This document shows, piece after piece, positions 43,261 through 52,178 of a stretch of 64,000 nucleotides of DNA (its first letter is position 1; each line of letters starts with the position of its first letter). Origin of the DNA: G963667675 sp965249215 (GTDB lineage: Bacteria > Chloroflexota > Dehalococcoidia > Lucifugimonadales > UBA3495); NCBI GenBank assembly GCA_965249215.1, contig CBDFLN010000002.1, positions 496,001-560,000 on the forward strand. Direction: 5' to 3'. The notes under the pieces were generated by a model that was not told where the DNA came from, did not search any database, and saw only the letters and a program-made list of their open reading frames with translations. Position numbers and translations under genes: made by a program.

Positions 43261-44241
43261 TCAAGCGTAGGTCTCCTGCAAGTAGGGACATGCACTCCAC
43301 CGCGCCGGCTCTAATTCTGCCAGCGGTGGTTGCACTTCCTTGCATTCCGGCTTTCGAATGGGGCAGCGGGGCTCAAAGGGGCAGCCCTGCAGAAGGCTAC
43401 CTGGCACGGGAGGCTCACCTGGGAGAGAAGTTAGTGGCTGGCCCCGCCGCTCCAGGGTGGGCATGCAACTCAGGAGGCCCGCGGTATAGGGATGCAGGGG
43501 TTTCTCCATCAATTCAGTGGTGGGCCCGGACTCCATGATCCGGCCTGAGTACATGACGATGGTGCGAGTACACGCCTTTCGAACCACCCGCATGTTATGG
43601 GTAGTAATGAGCAAAGCAGTACCGGTGCGGTCTCTCTGCTCTTGCAGCGTCCGCAGTATGCTGGCTTCCACGGTGACGTCCAGTGCGGTGGTGGCCTCAT
43701 CAGCAATGAGCAGAGGGGGCTCGCTGGCGATGGCGGTGGCGATCAATACCCGTTGGCACATGCCGCCGCTTAGCTGGAAGGGGTAGGCCTTCAACACATC
43801 ATCCGGCGAGGGCACCTTCAAAATGCCCAGGAGCCGTCTCGCCTCGACTAGCGCCTCCTTTTTGTTCATACCCTTATGGAGGGTCAAAGCCTCGGAGATC
43901 CCATTGCCTACTTTGGCAACCGGATCCAAGTAGTTTACCGGGTCTTGGAAGATCATGGACAGGCGTCCGCCTCTCAGTCCTCTCATCTCCTTTTCAGACT
44001 TTTCCAGCAGATTCTCGCCTTGGAAGTGAATCCGGCCGCCAACAACTTTTCCCGGATAACGCACGAGGCCTAACACGGAGAGGGCAGTTACGCTCTTGCC
44101 ACTGCCAGATTCACCCACCAATCCCAATATTTCACCCGAGTCTAAGCTGAAGTTCACTCCATCAACGGCCTTCACGGTCGCGGTGCGGGTGAAGAAATGG
44201 ACTTTCAGGTCTTGGACTTCAAGTAGACTATTTTGATTCAT
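43261..44241 (-). CDS. Oligopeptide ABC transporter ATP-binding protein (DppD/OppD-like)
   Basis: 326 residues: Walker A GESGSGKSV, signature LSGGMCQRVLIATAI, Walker B LLIADEATTALD, switch His in TTHNMRVV, and the Cys-containing oligopeptide domain GCPFEPRCPIRKPEC. It normally pairs with the DppF-like ATPase, here on the other strand 1 kb away, which shows that the operon has been inverted or reassembled. It appears intact. Confidence 0.93.
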   Translation of the reverse strand: MNQNSLLEVQDLKVHFFTRTATVKAVDGVNFSLDSGEILGLVGESGSGKSVTALSVLGLVRYPGKVVGGRIHFQGENLLEKSEKEMRGLRGGRLSMIFQDPVNYLDPVAKVGNGISEALTLHKGMNKKEALVEARRLLGILKVPSPDDVLKAYPFQLSGGMCQRVLIATAIASEPPLLIADEATTALDVTVEASILRTLQEQRDRTGTALLITTHNMRVVRKACTRTIVMYSGRIMESGPTTELMEKPLHPYTAGLLSCMPTLERRGQPLTSLPGEPPVPGSLLQGCPFEPRCPIRKPECKEVQPPLAELEPARWSACPYLQETYA

Positions 44242-44628
44242 CCTTAACCTCTTTGGGGCCGGAAGGCTCTTTGCCCTTTCTACTTGCTATCGGATGAAGG
44301 CGAACAGGTAGCATCTTAGCATGTTCATCAAGCTTCGGCGATGTGACGCTGAAGGCGAAGAAATCCACAGGGGTCATTACGTGGGTAAACAAGGTGTTCA
44401 GCTGCCTTGAAGTGTTCCTCCGTTATGGGAAATGGGATGGCGAAATCTACGTGGATTAGCCAGGCAATTAAGAGATGCCCACCCCTATTTTTGGCCCATG
44501 GTGAGATAGTCCTCTGTGCTGTTGATTCGGGAACCTATGGTTGAGGCCTTAGGGGGCCAAGCACTATAATCTACGAGTTAACCGCACGTGTCGTTAGAAT
44601 ACACCTTTCGTGACAGTAGAAGACAAGC
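44242..44628. other. Intergenic region, divergent
   Basis: 387 bases between divergent genes; promoters of both must be here, but no convincing boxes or repeats were seen. Confidence 0.4.
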
Positions 44629-45801
44629 ATGGCGAGTAAAGTAGGGCGTTTCAGCGCTTTATTCCTCGGCAGCGCCGCCGTGGCTGTCCTGTTACTGACT
44701 GCTTGCGGTCAGCAAGCCGGTCCCACGCCGTCCGTATCCTCGGGGGTGCAGGCGGTCCCGTTGGAGCCGGGAGCCCTGGTCGGCCAAGGAGACCTCGCCG
44801 TGCCGCCTCCCGACAGCTCAGCCCGGCCCGGTGGCGCCTTCGGTTTCTCCCACTTTTTCCTCGAGGAGATAGGAGGGGAGCTAATCACCACGCTGGTGGA
44901 AGGTCCATTGGACGATCAGGTCCGGTCCAACCTCTCTTACTTGCAGCTGAAGCAGCTCTACGATCAAGGGGGGCCGCCGCCCGAGGAGCTACAGATGGAC
45001 AGGGAGGAGTTGGGAGAGTTGGTGCGACAGTTGGACAGGCTGCGGGAGGCCACCGAGAAATACCAGGATTTTCAAATAGCGCTGAGCGATGGCTTCAGCC
45101 CCTCGCGTGATCAGGTGCCGAACATGGGGGCCCACTGGGTTCACCGCGGCCGGGAGAATGACGGCGTGTTCGACCCTTCCGAGCCAGACTTTCTTCTGTA
45201 CATTCGGGATGAAGTCAAGGAATGGAAGCTGGTCGGTACCGGCTTCCTCCAACCCACCCACCTGGTGGGCGAAGACCATCCCGAGGCTTTCGCCGGCCCA
45301 ATCGACAACTGGCACACGCATTACAGCTTTTGCGCGAGCGCCCGCGGTACCTTTTCGGCTACGGAGGAGGACTGTCTAGAACGGGGTGGTGTGTGGTATT
45401 CCACATTCGGGTGGATGATCCACGCCTATGTTTGGGTGGATAACCCCCTTGGGGTGTTTCATATGTGGAACCCTAATATCCCGCCGGTGATGCACGCCGG
45501 CCGGATCCGGGAGACCCAGACCTATACCCCCGCGCAAGAAGGCGAGGTGGCCTTGACCATCGATCGCTTTAGCCTCCGGGATGCCGAGATCAAGGTGGGC
45601 GAGACTTTGGTTTGGACCAACGTGGACGGAGTTCCCCACACGATCACGTCGGGGTCGCATGGCCAAGCCGAGCCAGGGTTTGACTCTGGTTTAATTGGGC
45701 CCGGCCAGGCCGCCGCCTTGACGTTTCAGGAGCCTGGTGAGTACTCCTACACCTGCCTCTTGCATCCGTTCATGAACGCAAAGATTGTCGTCACCCAGTA
45801 G
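44629..45801 (+). CDS. Cupredoxin-domain lipoprotein
   Basis: 390 residues. Signal peptide with lipobox Cys26 (LLLTACGQQ), Pro/Ser linker, then a domain (about 80-300) with NMGAHWVHRG, NDGVFDPSEPDFLLYI, NWHTHYSFCA and FHMWNPNIPP, resembling DUF5602/TTHB210-like proteins in part. The last 90 residues are a plastocyanin-like domain: VGETLVWTNVDGVPHTI with the first His, and YTCLLHPFM supplying Cys, His and Met of a type-1 copper site. It would be an outside electron carrier or copper protein. The several His/Trp motifs of the middle domain may bind another metal. Confidence 0.8.
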   Translation: MASKVGRFSALFLGSAAVAVLLLTACGQQAGPTPSVSSGVQAVPLEPGALVGQGDLAVPPPDSSARPGGAFGFSHFFLEEIGGELITTLVEGPLDDQVRSNLSYLQLKQLYDQGGPPPEELQMDREELGELVRQLDRLREATEKYQDFQIALSDGFSPSRDQVPNMGAHWVHRGRENDGVFDPSEPDFLLYIRDEVKEWKLVGTGFLQPTHLVGEDHPEAFAGPIDNWHTHYSFCASARGTFSATEEDCLERGGVWYSTFGWMIHAYVWVDNPLGVFHMWNPNIPPVMHAGRIRETQTYTPAQEGEVALTIDRFSLRDAEIKVGETLVWTNVDGVPHTITSGSHGQAEPGFDSGLIGPGQAAALTFQEPGEYSYTCLLHPFMNAKIVVTQ

Positions 45802-46031
45802 CACCATTTCACACCGCAATTGTCAGGTTGATATATGTCGTCGCTCCTGTGGGAAGAGGCGATATCATCCGTAGGCCCATGAGTGATTTGCACCCTCTGT
45901 TGTCCCTTGAGGTCTCTACTGATGAGTGACTGTCCGTAAGTAACAACGAGGCTGGGGCAACGAACACACATTCGTCACCTCAGCCTCAGTTGATTGCCTA
46001 TCGGCTACTGCGATGTAGATGCTCTAAGTTA

Positions 46032-47771
46032 TTACCGTTCGTACTCCACCCAGGCCTTATTGAACCTGGAGACGAAGCTGTCGGAGCCCGTCCACCCCCC
46101 GACCCGATCACTTATCCCATAGGTTTGGTAGAGATCGAGGACGGGGATATAGGCGAAATCCTCCAGAGCGATGTCGTGGGCTTCCCTCTCAGCGGTGAGA
46201 TATTCTTCATAGGTAGTAGCATTCTGAGCTTTCTCTATCAGACTATCCACGTCGTCGTTCGCGTAGTAGCCGACGACCCAGCCGTCAGGGGGCCAACTCT
46301 CGGAGTGGAGATACTGATCGTAACCAGACACATCGCCCACTCCCATACTCATGGTAAACAAGCCGATGCCTTCGCCGCTCGGGATGCCGCCGCCCCACAA
46401 GGCCGCATAGGTCTCCCACTCATAATTGACCAACTCCACGTCAATGCCACACTCATTCCTCAACTTGACGGCAATATAGTTATTGATCTTCAGCGTCGGG
46501 GCTGGCAACCCCGACGCGGTGCCGTACATCTTGGTCTTGAAGCCGTCGGGATAGCCGGCGTCGGCCAGCAGTTGCTTGGCCAGGTCCGGATCGTAGGGGA
46601 GCAGGGGCGCGTCTGGGTCTCTACCTGGGTTTACGCCCCAGATCTGATTGCCGGGTTTGAGGATCCCCGACATCAAGTCGTTGGAAAGTGTCTCCCGGTC
46701 AATGCACAAACTCGTCGCCTGGCGTACCCGCAGGTCGTCGAAAGGCGGCTCCCTGTGGTTGGGATTCAGCCCATAGTAGGCCCAAGAGAGACGGGCATAG
46801 CCCTCAAAGCCCGGGAGACCCCTAACGAGGTTCAGGTTTTCGGGCGCGAGGTTCACGGCAATGTCTATCTCACCGGCGACGAGCGCAGCCAAGCGAGCCA
46901 CCTCGTCGACGATCGGTACTACAACAAGCTGGTCAAGAAGAGCCTTCTCCCCCCAATAGTCATCGTTCCGCTCCAACACCAGCGCCTCACCCTTTTCCCA
47001 CGACTTGAACTTGAAGTGCCCGGTCCCCACGGGGTTCTCGCCTATTTCTTCAGGGGTCATAGTCCGTATGGCTTCCCCGCTGATCATGGCGCAACAAGGC
47101 CAGACCTGAAATCTGTCAATCGCGCCGAAGTTGGGTTGGGTCAGCTTCATCTCAAACGTATAGTCGTCAACGGCCCTCACGCTATCGATAAATCCCGTGG
47201 TCCAGGAAACGAACCCCGCGCCGCGGGGGTTGTAAAATTCGTAGTCCTCGTCGATCAAGGACCGGTAGTTCATCTCCGCTACTTCAGCGTTGAAATCACT
47301 TCCGTCGTGGAACTTGACCCCCTGGCGAAGGTGAAAGGTCAAGGTGAGCTTATCGTCGGACAACTCCCATGACTCAGCAAGGACAGGTATAGGTCCAGCT
47401 GGGGGATTTTCGGTCTGGAGCTCCGACCTGGCCTCGGTCCAGTTCCCCTCGACCAAGCTTTCGTATATGGCAATGGCCCCGGGCTCGCAGTGGCCCACAA
47501 AATGCATGTGAGGATGCAGAGTGCCGGTATCAACACAGCCACCGAAGACCAGGGTGCCACCAGGCCTGGCCTCTCCGGTGATCACTGGGCCCTTCGCCTC
47601 CACCTCCACCTCTACCTCTTTAATTACCTCTTTAATTACCTCTTTAATTACCTCTACCTCTTTTTCGATCACCACCGGTGTGGGCTCATCACCACCACAA
47701 GCAGCCACCGCTATCAAGCCAAAGGCTATCGCCAGCACTGTAAACCCGAGCCAGATCCGCGTAGACAACAT
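46032..47771 (-). CDS. Peptide-type ABC transporter substrate-binding lipoprotein (SBP family 5)
   Basis: 579 residues: lipobox Cys25 (AVAACGGDEP), then a Val/Ile/Lys/Glu repeat linker (VIKE three times, coded by a 12-bp tandem repeat), then a family 5 binding protein. Typical segments are GGTLVFGGCVDTGTLHPHMH, AESWELSDDKLTLTFHLRQGVKFHDG and RQATSLCIDRETLS. It captures the substrate (peptides or another solute) outside and delivers it to the DppB/C permease. The Val-Glu-Lys linker is common in Chloroflexota binding proteins. A remnant paralog lies at 39.3-39.8 kb. Confidence 0.93.
   Translation of the reverse strand: MLSTRIWLGFTVLAIAFGLIAVAACGGDEPTPVVIEKEVEVIKEVIKEVIKEVEVEVEAKGPVITGEARPGGTLVFGGCVDTGTLHPHMHFVGHCEPGAIAIYESLVEGNWTEARSELQTENPPAGPIPVLAESWELSDDKLTLTFHLRQGVKFHDGSDFNAEVAEMNYRSLIDEDYEFYNPRGAGFVSWTTGFIDSVRAVDDYTFEMKLTQPNFGAIDRFQVWPCCAMISGEAIRTMTPEEIGENPVGTGHFKFKSWEKGEALVLERNDDYWGEKALLDQLVVVPIVDEVARLAALVAGEIDIAVNLAPENLNLVRGLPGFEGYARLSWAYYGLNPNHREPPFDDLRVRQATSLCIDRETLSNDLMSGILKPGNQIWGVNPGRDPDAPLLPYDPDLAKQLLADAGYPDGFKTKMYGTASGLPAPTLKINNYIAVKLRNECGIDVELVNYEWETYAALWGGGIPSGEGIGLFTMSMGVGDVSGYDQYLHSESWPPDGWVVGYYANDDVDSLIEKAQNATTYEEYLTAEREAHDIALEDFAYIPVLDLYQTYGISDRVGGWTGSDSFVSRFNKAWVEYER
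47614..47649. repeat. 12-bp tandem repeat, three units
   Basis: ACCTCTTTAATT three times in a row inside the binding-protein gene; on the minus strand each unit codes Ile-Lys-Glu-Val. Length variation would alter the linker without a frameshift. Confidence 0.85.
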
Positions 47772-47871
47772 AATATCCCTCGCTCCGGTGGTTTCAGGAT
47801 ACCTGACACTTGGGAGAATTCGTTAAGGGTCGCATCAACTCTGCACTTTGTCAATCCCCTAGCGTAATGAG

Positions 47872-48722
47872 GTGTCCCAATCGGATACTGACAAAGCACT
47901 GGCCGCCGAAGAGCGTAGCCAGGAGACCAAGTCCTTTGTCCGCACGGTTAAGGCTGCTACTCGACGCAAGTACACCCCCGAATAGAAGATTCGTAGCGTG
48001 CTGGAGGGCTTCCGCCGCGAGGTCACTGTGAGTGACCTGTGCCGGCGAGTGGGAATCAAGCCCTACTCCTACTATTCCTGGACCAAGGAGTTCATGGAGG
48101 CGGGGAAGGACAGGCTTACCCGCGACAGCCTACGAGACGCCACCAGGCAGGAGGTCCATCTGCTAAAGCGAGAGAACGGAGAGCTGGGGCTATTACTACT
48201 CGGCCACCGTCATGGACGACTCCTCACGCTTCACCCTGGCCCACAGGCTTCAGAGGCATATGACATCCGCCTCCTTCATAGAGATGGTCTAGGAGGCCGT
48301 GGACAGGACCGGCATGGGCCGGGCGCCGATAGAAGACCGGATCAGGCTGCTGAGTGATAACGGTTCCGACTATGTTTCTTGAGCCTTCAGGGCCTACCCG
48401 GGCGTGGCGGGCGTCAAGCCCATCCTGGCAAGGCCCTTCCTTCCTCAGACCAGCGGCTAGCTGGAGCCTACCACCAGACCCTCAAGCGTGACGTGAACCA
48501 ACTGCCGTACGAGATGCGGTCAGGCCTGGAGGCGGCCTTCGTGGCCTTTGTCAGCTAATACAATTACCGGCGCTATCACAAGGCCCTGGGGAACGTGACG
48601 CCATCTGATACGCTGAGGGGCAGAAGAGAGAACATCCTACGACGGACGACGGAGGTGCAGGCCCAAACAATCAAACAGCGAAGACGCCACAACAGGGCCC
48701 TAAGGGAGATGGCTAGACCTTA
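47872..48722 (+). pseudogene. IS3-family transposase remnant (OrfA-OrfB)
   Basis: Starting at a GTG (47872) the frame reads through ATRRKYTPE, a TAG, then KIRSVLEGFRREVTVSDLCR and YYSWTKEFMEAGKDRL, the helix-turn-helix of an IS3-type OrfA. After RENGEL the sequence jumps to YYYSATVMDDSSRFTLAHRL, GRAPIEDRIRLLSDNGSDY and the C-terminal NYRRYHKALGNVTPSD region of the integrase-core OrfB, in changing frames with stops. The middle of the element is deleted. It lies between the binding-protein gene and tRNA-Val. Confidence 0.82.
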
Positions 48723-48847
48723 ATTGGCCCCTTGATCTCTCGGGTCTCACACTGTCCCCTTCTCGCTGGTTGCCAACACAGGTTAACTTTATGAGGGATA
48801 GGTGACGTGATGACAACCCGCCAATATCGGCGCTCTAACCAGTATTA

Positions 48848-48924
48848 TGGTGGGCGGTAGTGGACTCGAACCACTGGCCTCTTGCGTGTCGAGCAAGTAC
48901 TCTAACCAACTGAGCTAACCGCCC
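48848..48924 (-). tRNA. tRNA-Val (GAC), CCA encoded, C at position 33
   Basis: The minus strand folds as a full cloverleaf of 74 bases plus CCA: acceptor GGGCGGT/ACCGCCC, D stem GCTC/GAGT with one G-T pair, anticodon stem CTTGC/GCAAG, T stem AGTGG/CCACT with loop TTCGAGT. The anticodon loop is TCGACAC, giving GAC (valine). Position 33 is C instead of the near-universal U. Confidence 0.93.
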
Positions 48925-49276
48925 TCGGAGCATTGCCAGCCCTGCCGAGGATGCCCGGCCATGCGCCAAAACCATTATATACCCGGCGCTGCTGCAAGCA
49001 AGACCGCGCCTTCGGCCCCTTGTTTCCCGGCAGTATGGCCCCGTATACGCTCATCTTGACACCAGCATACCTCCCTTTCATCTCTCTCGCTGGTGTCCGA
49101 CATCTATCTGTCCCTAATCACAGGGTTGCCACCTTCCCAACGTCACTTTATAATGCTAAACGCGCAAATCAGAAAGGTCGAAAGGGCCGCCCCCGCACCC
49201 ACACATCGCGGGCCCCTGAGCCTTCCCAGGCGGCATCGACCGGCCACAACCCGACACACCCGCAAAAGGAGACGAC
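48925..49276. other. Intergenic region
   Basis: 352 bases upstream of the LLM gene, including the promoter of the tRNA on the other strand. TTATATA near 48974 could serve a promoter. The end has AAAGGAGACGAC, the ribosome site of the next gene. Confidence 0.4.
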
Positions 49277-50521
49277 ATGGTTGACCAACTAGCCCGGCCC
49301 AAGGAACATGCCGAAGTCTACTGGTTCTCCGAGCAGCCATACAGCGCGGTCAGCGACGAAGACATCGAACCCTATGAGTATGGCCGCCTCGGATTCCCCA
49401 ATTCCCACTTCGACGCGGACAAGGCCCATGTACTCTACAACGAGTACCACGAACAATACTCCTGGGCAGATGAAGTCGGCTTCGACGGGATCATGACCAA
49501 CGAGCACCACGGCGCTTACTGGTGCATGAAGCCCTCCGCCAACCTCGATGCCGCCGTCATCGCCAAGGTCACCAAGAACGTCAAAATCGCAATCCTCGGC
49601 AACGTCATCGCAGTTGCCGACCCCGTACGCATCGCCGAGCAGGTAGCCATGCTGGACTGCTACTCCGGCGGCCGCATCATCTCCGGATTCGTACGCGGCA
49701 GCCCCGCCGAGACTCTTCTTGGCGGCATGTCGCCCACCGAAAACCGGGACCGCTTCGAAGAGGCCCACGACCTAATCATCAAGTGTTGGACAGAGCCCGG
49801 CCCATTCCGCTGGGAAGGCCAATACTACCAGTACCGCATGGTCAACCCCTGGGTGATGCCTATGCAGACGCCCAGGCCCGACATCTGGTTCCCCGGCTCC
49901 GGCAGCCCCGAAAGCACCATCTGGGCCGCTAAGCATCGCCACCCCTACATGAACCTCGGCGCACTCACCGACACCACCAAGTGGCTCAAGCAGATCTATA
50001 TCGACACCGCCGATGACGAAGGCTTCAAGGCGGGACCGGAGCACTTCGGCTACCTGCTCCGCGCCTTCGTCGCGGACACCGACGAAAAGGCCATCGAAGT
50101 CGCCCGGGACTTCCTCTGGACCAGCGGCCACCGCGCCCGCGGGCCCAGGGAACACAACGACCCTCCCGGGTACCAGTCCCGCGTGGCCGCCGCCGTGCGG
50201 GCCACACGCCCTTCCGGCCGGACGGCCTCCGCCTCTGCCTTGTCCTACGACGAACTTCGGGCAGTGGACAATATCATTGTCGGCAACCCTGACACTGTCA
50301 CCCGCAAGCTCACCAAGATCATCGACGAGGTCGGTCCCGGCTACCTGCACATCTACGGCAACGAAGGGCCCATGCCGCACAAGGACGTCATGCGCTCCAT
50401 AGAACTGTTCGGCAAAGAGGTCATCCCCGCCCTTCGCGAACTCCCCCTCAGGCCCTACGAGCCCACTCCAAGGGCGGGAGAACGGCCCACCACCAGCGGC
50501 ATCGCCGGCCTCGAACCGTAA
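49277..50521 (+). CDS. Luciferase-like (LLM) flavin-dependent oxidoreductase
   Basis: 414 residues, ATG preceded by AAAGGAG. The opening, YSWADEVGFDGIMTNEHHG with the conserved EHH, IAILGNVIAVADPVRIAEQV and MLDCYSGGRIISGFVRG are diagnostic of the luciferase-like monooxygenase family, close to the alkanal-monooxygenase alpha-like branch. It uses reduced FMN or F420. This branch is often found next to fatty-acid or acyl-CoA enzymes; here acyl-CoA dehydrogenases follow on the other strand. A clear terminator ends the transcript. Substrate unknown. Confidence 0.88.
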   Translation: MVDQLARPKEHAEVYWFSEQPYSAVSDEDIEPYEYGRLGFPNSHFDADKAHVLYNEYHEQYSWADEVGFDGIMTNEHHGAYWCMKPSANLDAAVIAKVTKNVKIAILGNVIAVADPVRIAEQVAMLDCYSGGRIISGFVRGSPAETLLGGMSPTENRDRFEEAHDLIIKCWTEPGPFRWEGQYYQYRMVNPWVMPMQTPRPDIWFPGSGSPESTIWAAKHRHPYMNLGALTDTTKWLKQIYIDTADDEGFKAGPEHFGYLLRAFVADTDEKAIEVARDFLWTSGHRARGPREHNDPPGYQSRVAAAVRATRPSGRTASASALSYDELRAVDNIIVGNPDTVTRKLTKIIDEVGPGYLHIYGNEGPMPHKDVMRSIELFGKEVIPALRELPLRPYEPTPRAGERPTTSGIAGLEP

Positions 50522-50551
50522 CCCTTCCGAGGTTACTAAACGGCTGATAGA

Positions 50552-50587
50552 AAACTACCCCGCCCAAGTGGACGGGGTAGTTTCTTT
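50552..50587 (+). terminator. Intrinsic terminator
   Basis: AAACTACCCCG (50552-50562) pairs with CGGGGTAGTTT (50573-50583), followed by CTTTTG. It is 30 bases past the LLM stop and also faces the minus-strand YHS gene, so it may work for both. Confidence 0.85.
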
Positions 50588-50639
50588 TGTTGCTTGTGCC
50601 CTGGACTCCGCCTATTTGCGGCCTTGGCCCTGCTATGCC

Positions 50640-50834
50640 CTAGCCGTAGGCGTCGGGTCTGGCAATGAACTTGGTACGGCACTCCAGGCTGCAAAAGTAG
50701 CGCCACGAGCCGTTGTGGAACATTCGCGTTCCCTGCTCCGGGTCTACCTCAGATGCCCCTTGCATTGTCTGACCCGTTTGTCCCCGGGCCCGTTCCTCGT
50801 CTATTTCCTTCCCGCAAACCGGGTCTTTCGCCAT
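50640..50834 (-). CDS. YHS-domain protein
   Basis: 64 residues with the YHS pattern: AKDPVCGKEIDEE at the start and MFHNGSWRYFCSLECRTKFI with paired Cys residues, likely binding a metal. YHS domains occur in copper/heavy-metal ATPases and in stand-alone small proteins. It follows the acyl-CoA dehydrogenase by 39 bases, probably on the same transcript. Confidence 0.85.
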   Translation of the reverse strand: MAKDPVCGKEIDEERARGQTGQTMQGASEVDPEQGTRMFHNGSWRYFCSLECRTKFIARPDAYG

Positions 50835-50873
50835 CAGTCAATCTCCAACAATATTATTCCTGTGCCCGTACAG

Positions 50874-52049
50874 TCACGACACAGGCGTCAGAGGCATCCC
50901 CAACCGGACCTGTCCCGGCTGATCCAGCAAAGCCTTGGCCACCCGCTCCCGGTGTTCAAAACTGGTGCCCAACCGCATTGTCCACGCCGACACCCGCCGG
51001 TACCACAGGTGAAGGTCGAACTCCATCATGAACCCGATACCGCCGTGAATCGTCTGCGACGTCCGCACCGCCGCCTCGCACTTCTCGTTGCAAAACGACT
51101 TCGCCTGCGATACCTCCACCGTCGCCGGTAGCCCCTGGTCCAGCTTCCACAGAGCCTCGTAGGTAAGTAGCTGCGCTCCGTCCACCCACACCGTCATATC
51201 CGCGCATAGATGCTGGATAGACTGGAACGACCCTATCGGCCGTCCAAAGGCCACCCGGTTCTTCGAATACTCGATGGCCATCTCCGCATCCTTCCTCGTC
51301 GCTCCCACCATTTGGGCGCACAGCAGCGCCGTCGCCCTTTCCAACATCCACTCCGCAATCGGCCATCCGTAGTCTATCTCGCCCAACACGTTCGCCTTGG
51401 GAACTCGCACGTTGTCAAACGTCACCCGGCACTGCCGGTCTTTAGCCAGCGTGACCAGCGGTTTGTATGAAATGCCGCTGCTGCCCGCGTCCACCAGAAC
51501 CACGGTTAGCCCCGCGTTTTCAGACGACGCCTCTCTAGTGCGGCACACCACCAAGCACTTGTCGGCAACGCTGAAGCTGTCCACGAACATCTTCGACCCC
51601 GACAGCACCAGGTCGTCCCCATCCTCTCTGGCTTCCAATCTGACCCCTTGCGGCCTCAACCTGGGGTCGGTCTCAGTCAGCGCCCAGGTCAAAATCGTGT
51701 CTCCCCGGCTCATCGCGGGTAAGACTTCCCGGCGCTGTTCCTCTGTCCCGTGTTCAGCGATGGCCAATGCAGTGGCCATGGTGCAATGGAAGGGCACTGG
51801 CGCGATGGCCCGGCCCGCCTCCTCCATTATGATGGCCAGGTAGGTCAGGGGCATGCCCTGCCCGCCGTACCGCTCCGGCAGAGCCAACCCGAACCACCCC
51901 AACTCCGCCATCTTCTTCCATAACTCCGGCGGGTAGCCAAGCTCGTCCTTCTCCATGGCCCGGGCCAGCGACGGAGGGCACTCCGCCTCCAAGAACTCCC
52001 GCGCCAGGTTCTTCAGCATCTGTTCTTCTTCAGAAGGCAATACGTCCAT
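50874..52049 (-). CDS. Acyl-CoA dehydrogenase
   Basis: 391 residues of the acyl-CoA dehydrogenase family: KKMAELGWFGLALPERYGGQ near the start, TWALTETDP and the FAD-binding C-domain with ERATALLCAQMVGATRKD and QTIHGGIGFMMEFDLHLWYRR. It removes two hydrogens from an acyl-CoA and passes electrons to ETF, encoded three genes upstream. The usual catalytic Glu place near 'IHGGIG' is not one I can assign safely. The partner dehydrogenase lies 129 bases upstream; such pairs can act as heteromers on bulky acyl-CoAs. Confidence 0.9.
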   Translation of the reverse strand: MDVLPSEEEQMLKNLAREFLEAECPPSLARAMEKDELGYPPELWKKMAELGWFGLALPERYGGQGMPLTYLAIIMEEAGRAIAPVPFHCTMATALAIAEHGTEEQRREVLPAMSRGDTILTWALTETDPRLRPQGVRLEAREDGDDLVLSGSKMFVDSFSVADKCLVVCRTREASSENAGLTVVLVDAGSSGISYKPLVTLAKDRQCRVTFDNVRVPKANVLGEIDYGWPIAEWMLERATALLCAQMVGATRKDAEMAIEYSKNRVAFGRPIGSFQSIQHLCADMTVWVDGAQLLTYEALWKLDQGLPATVEVSQAKSFCNEKCEAAVRTSQTIHGGIGFMMEFDLHLWYRRVSAWTMRLGTSFEHRERVAKALLDQPGQVRLGMPLTPVS

Positions 52050-52178
52050 AGCAAGTCCTAGTTAAAATCAACTCACCGGCTGTCGCTTATTGGCAGTCCC
52101 CCGCATTCCCTCCGGAATGCTCCCGGGGCAATTTCCTGTCTGTCTTGGTTGGGCTAGCGATGTGAACCCGGCAGACCC

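Noticed and set aside
45990..47372. A 460-residue open frame opposite the binding-protein gene
   Set aside because: The minus-strand protein has signal peptide, lipobox and family motifs; the plus-strand one has none.
47614..47649. Short tandem repeat as a regulatory or iteron site
   Set aside because: It lies inside a coding sequence and encodes the Ile-Lys-Glu-Val linker repeat.
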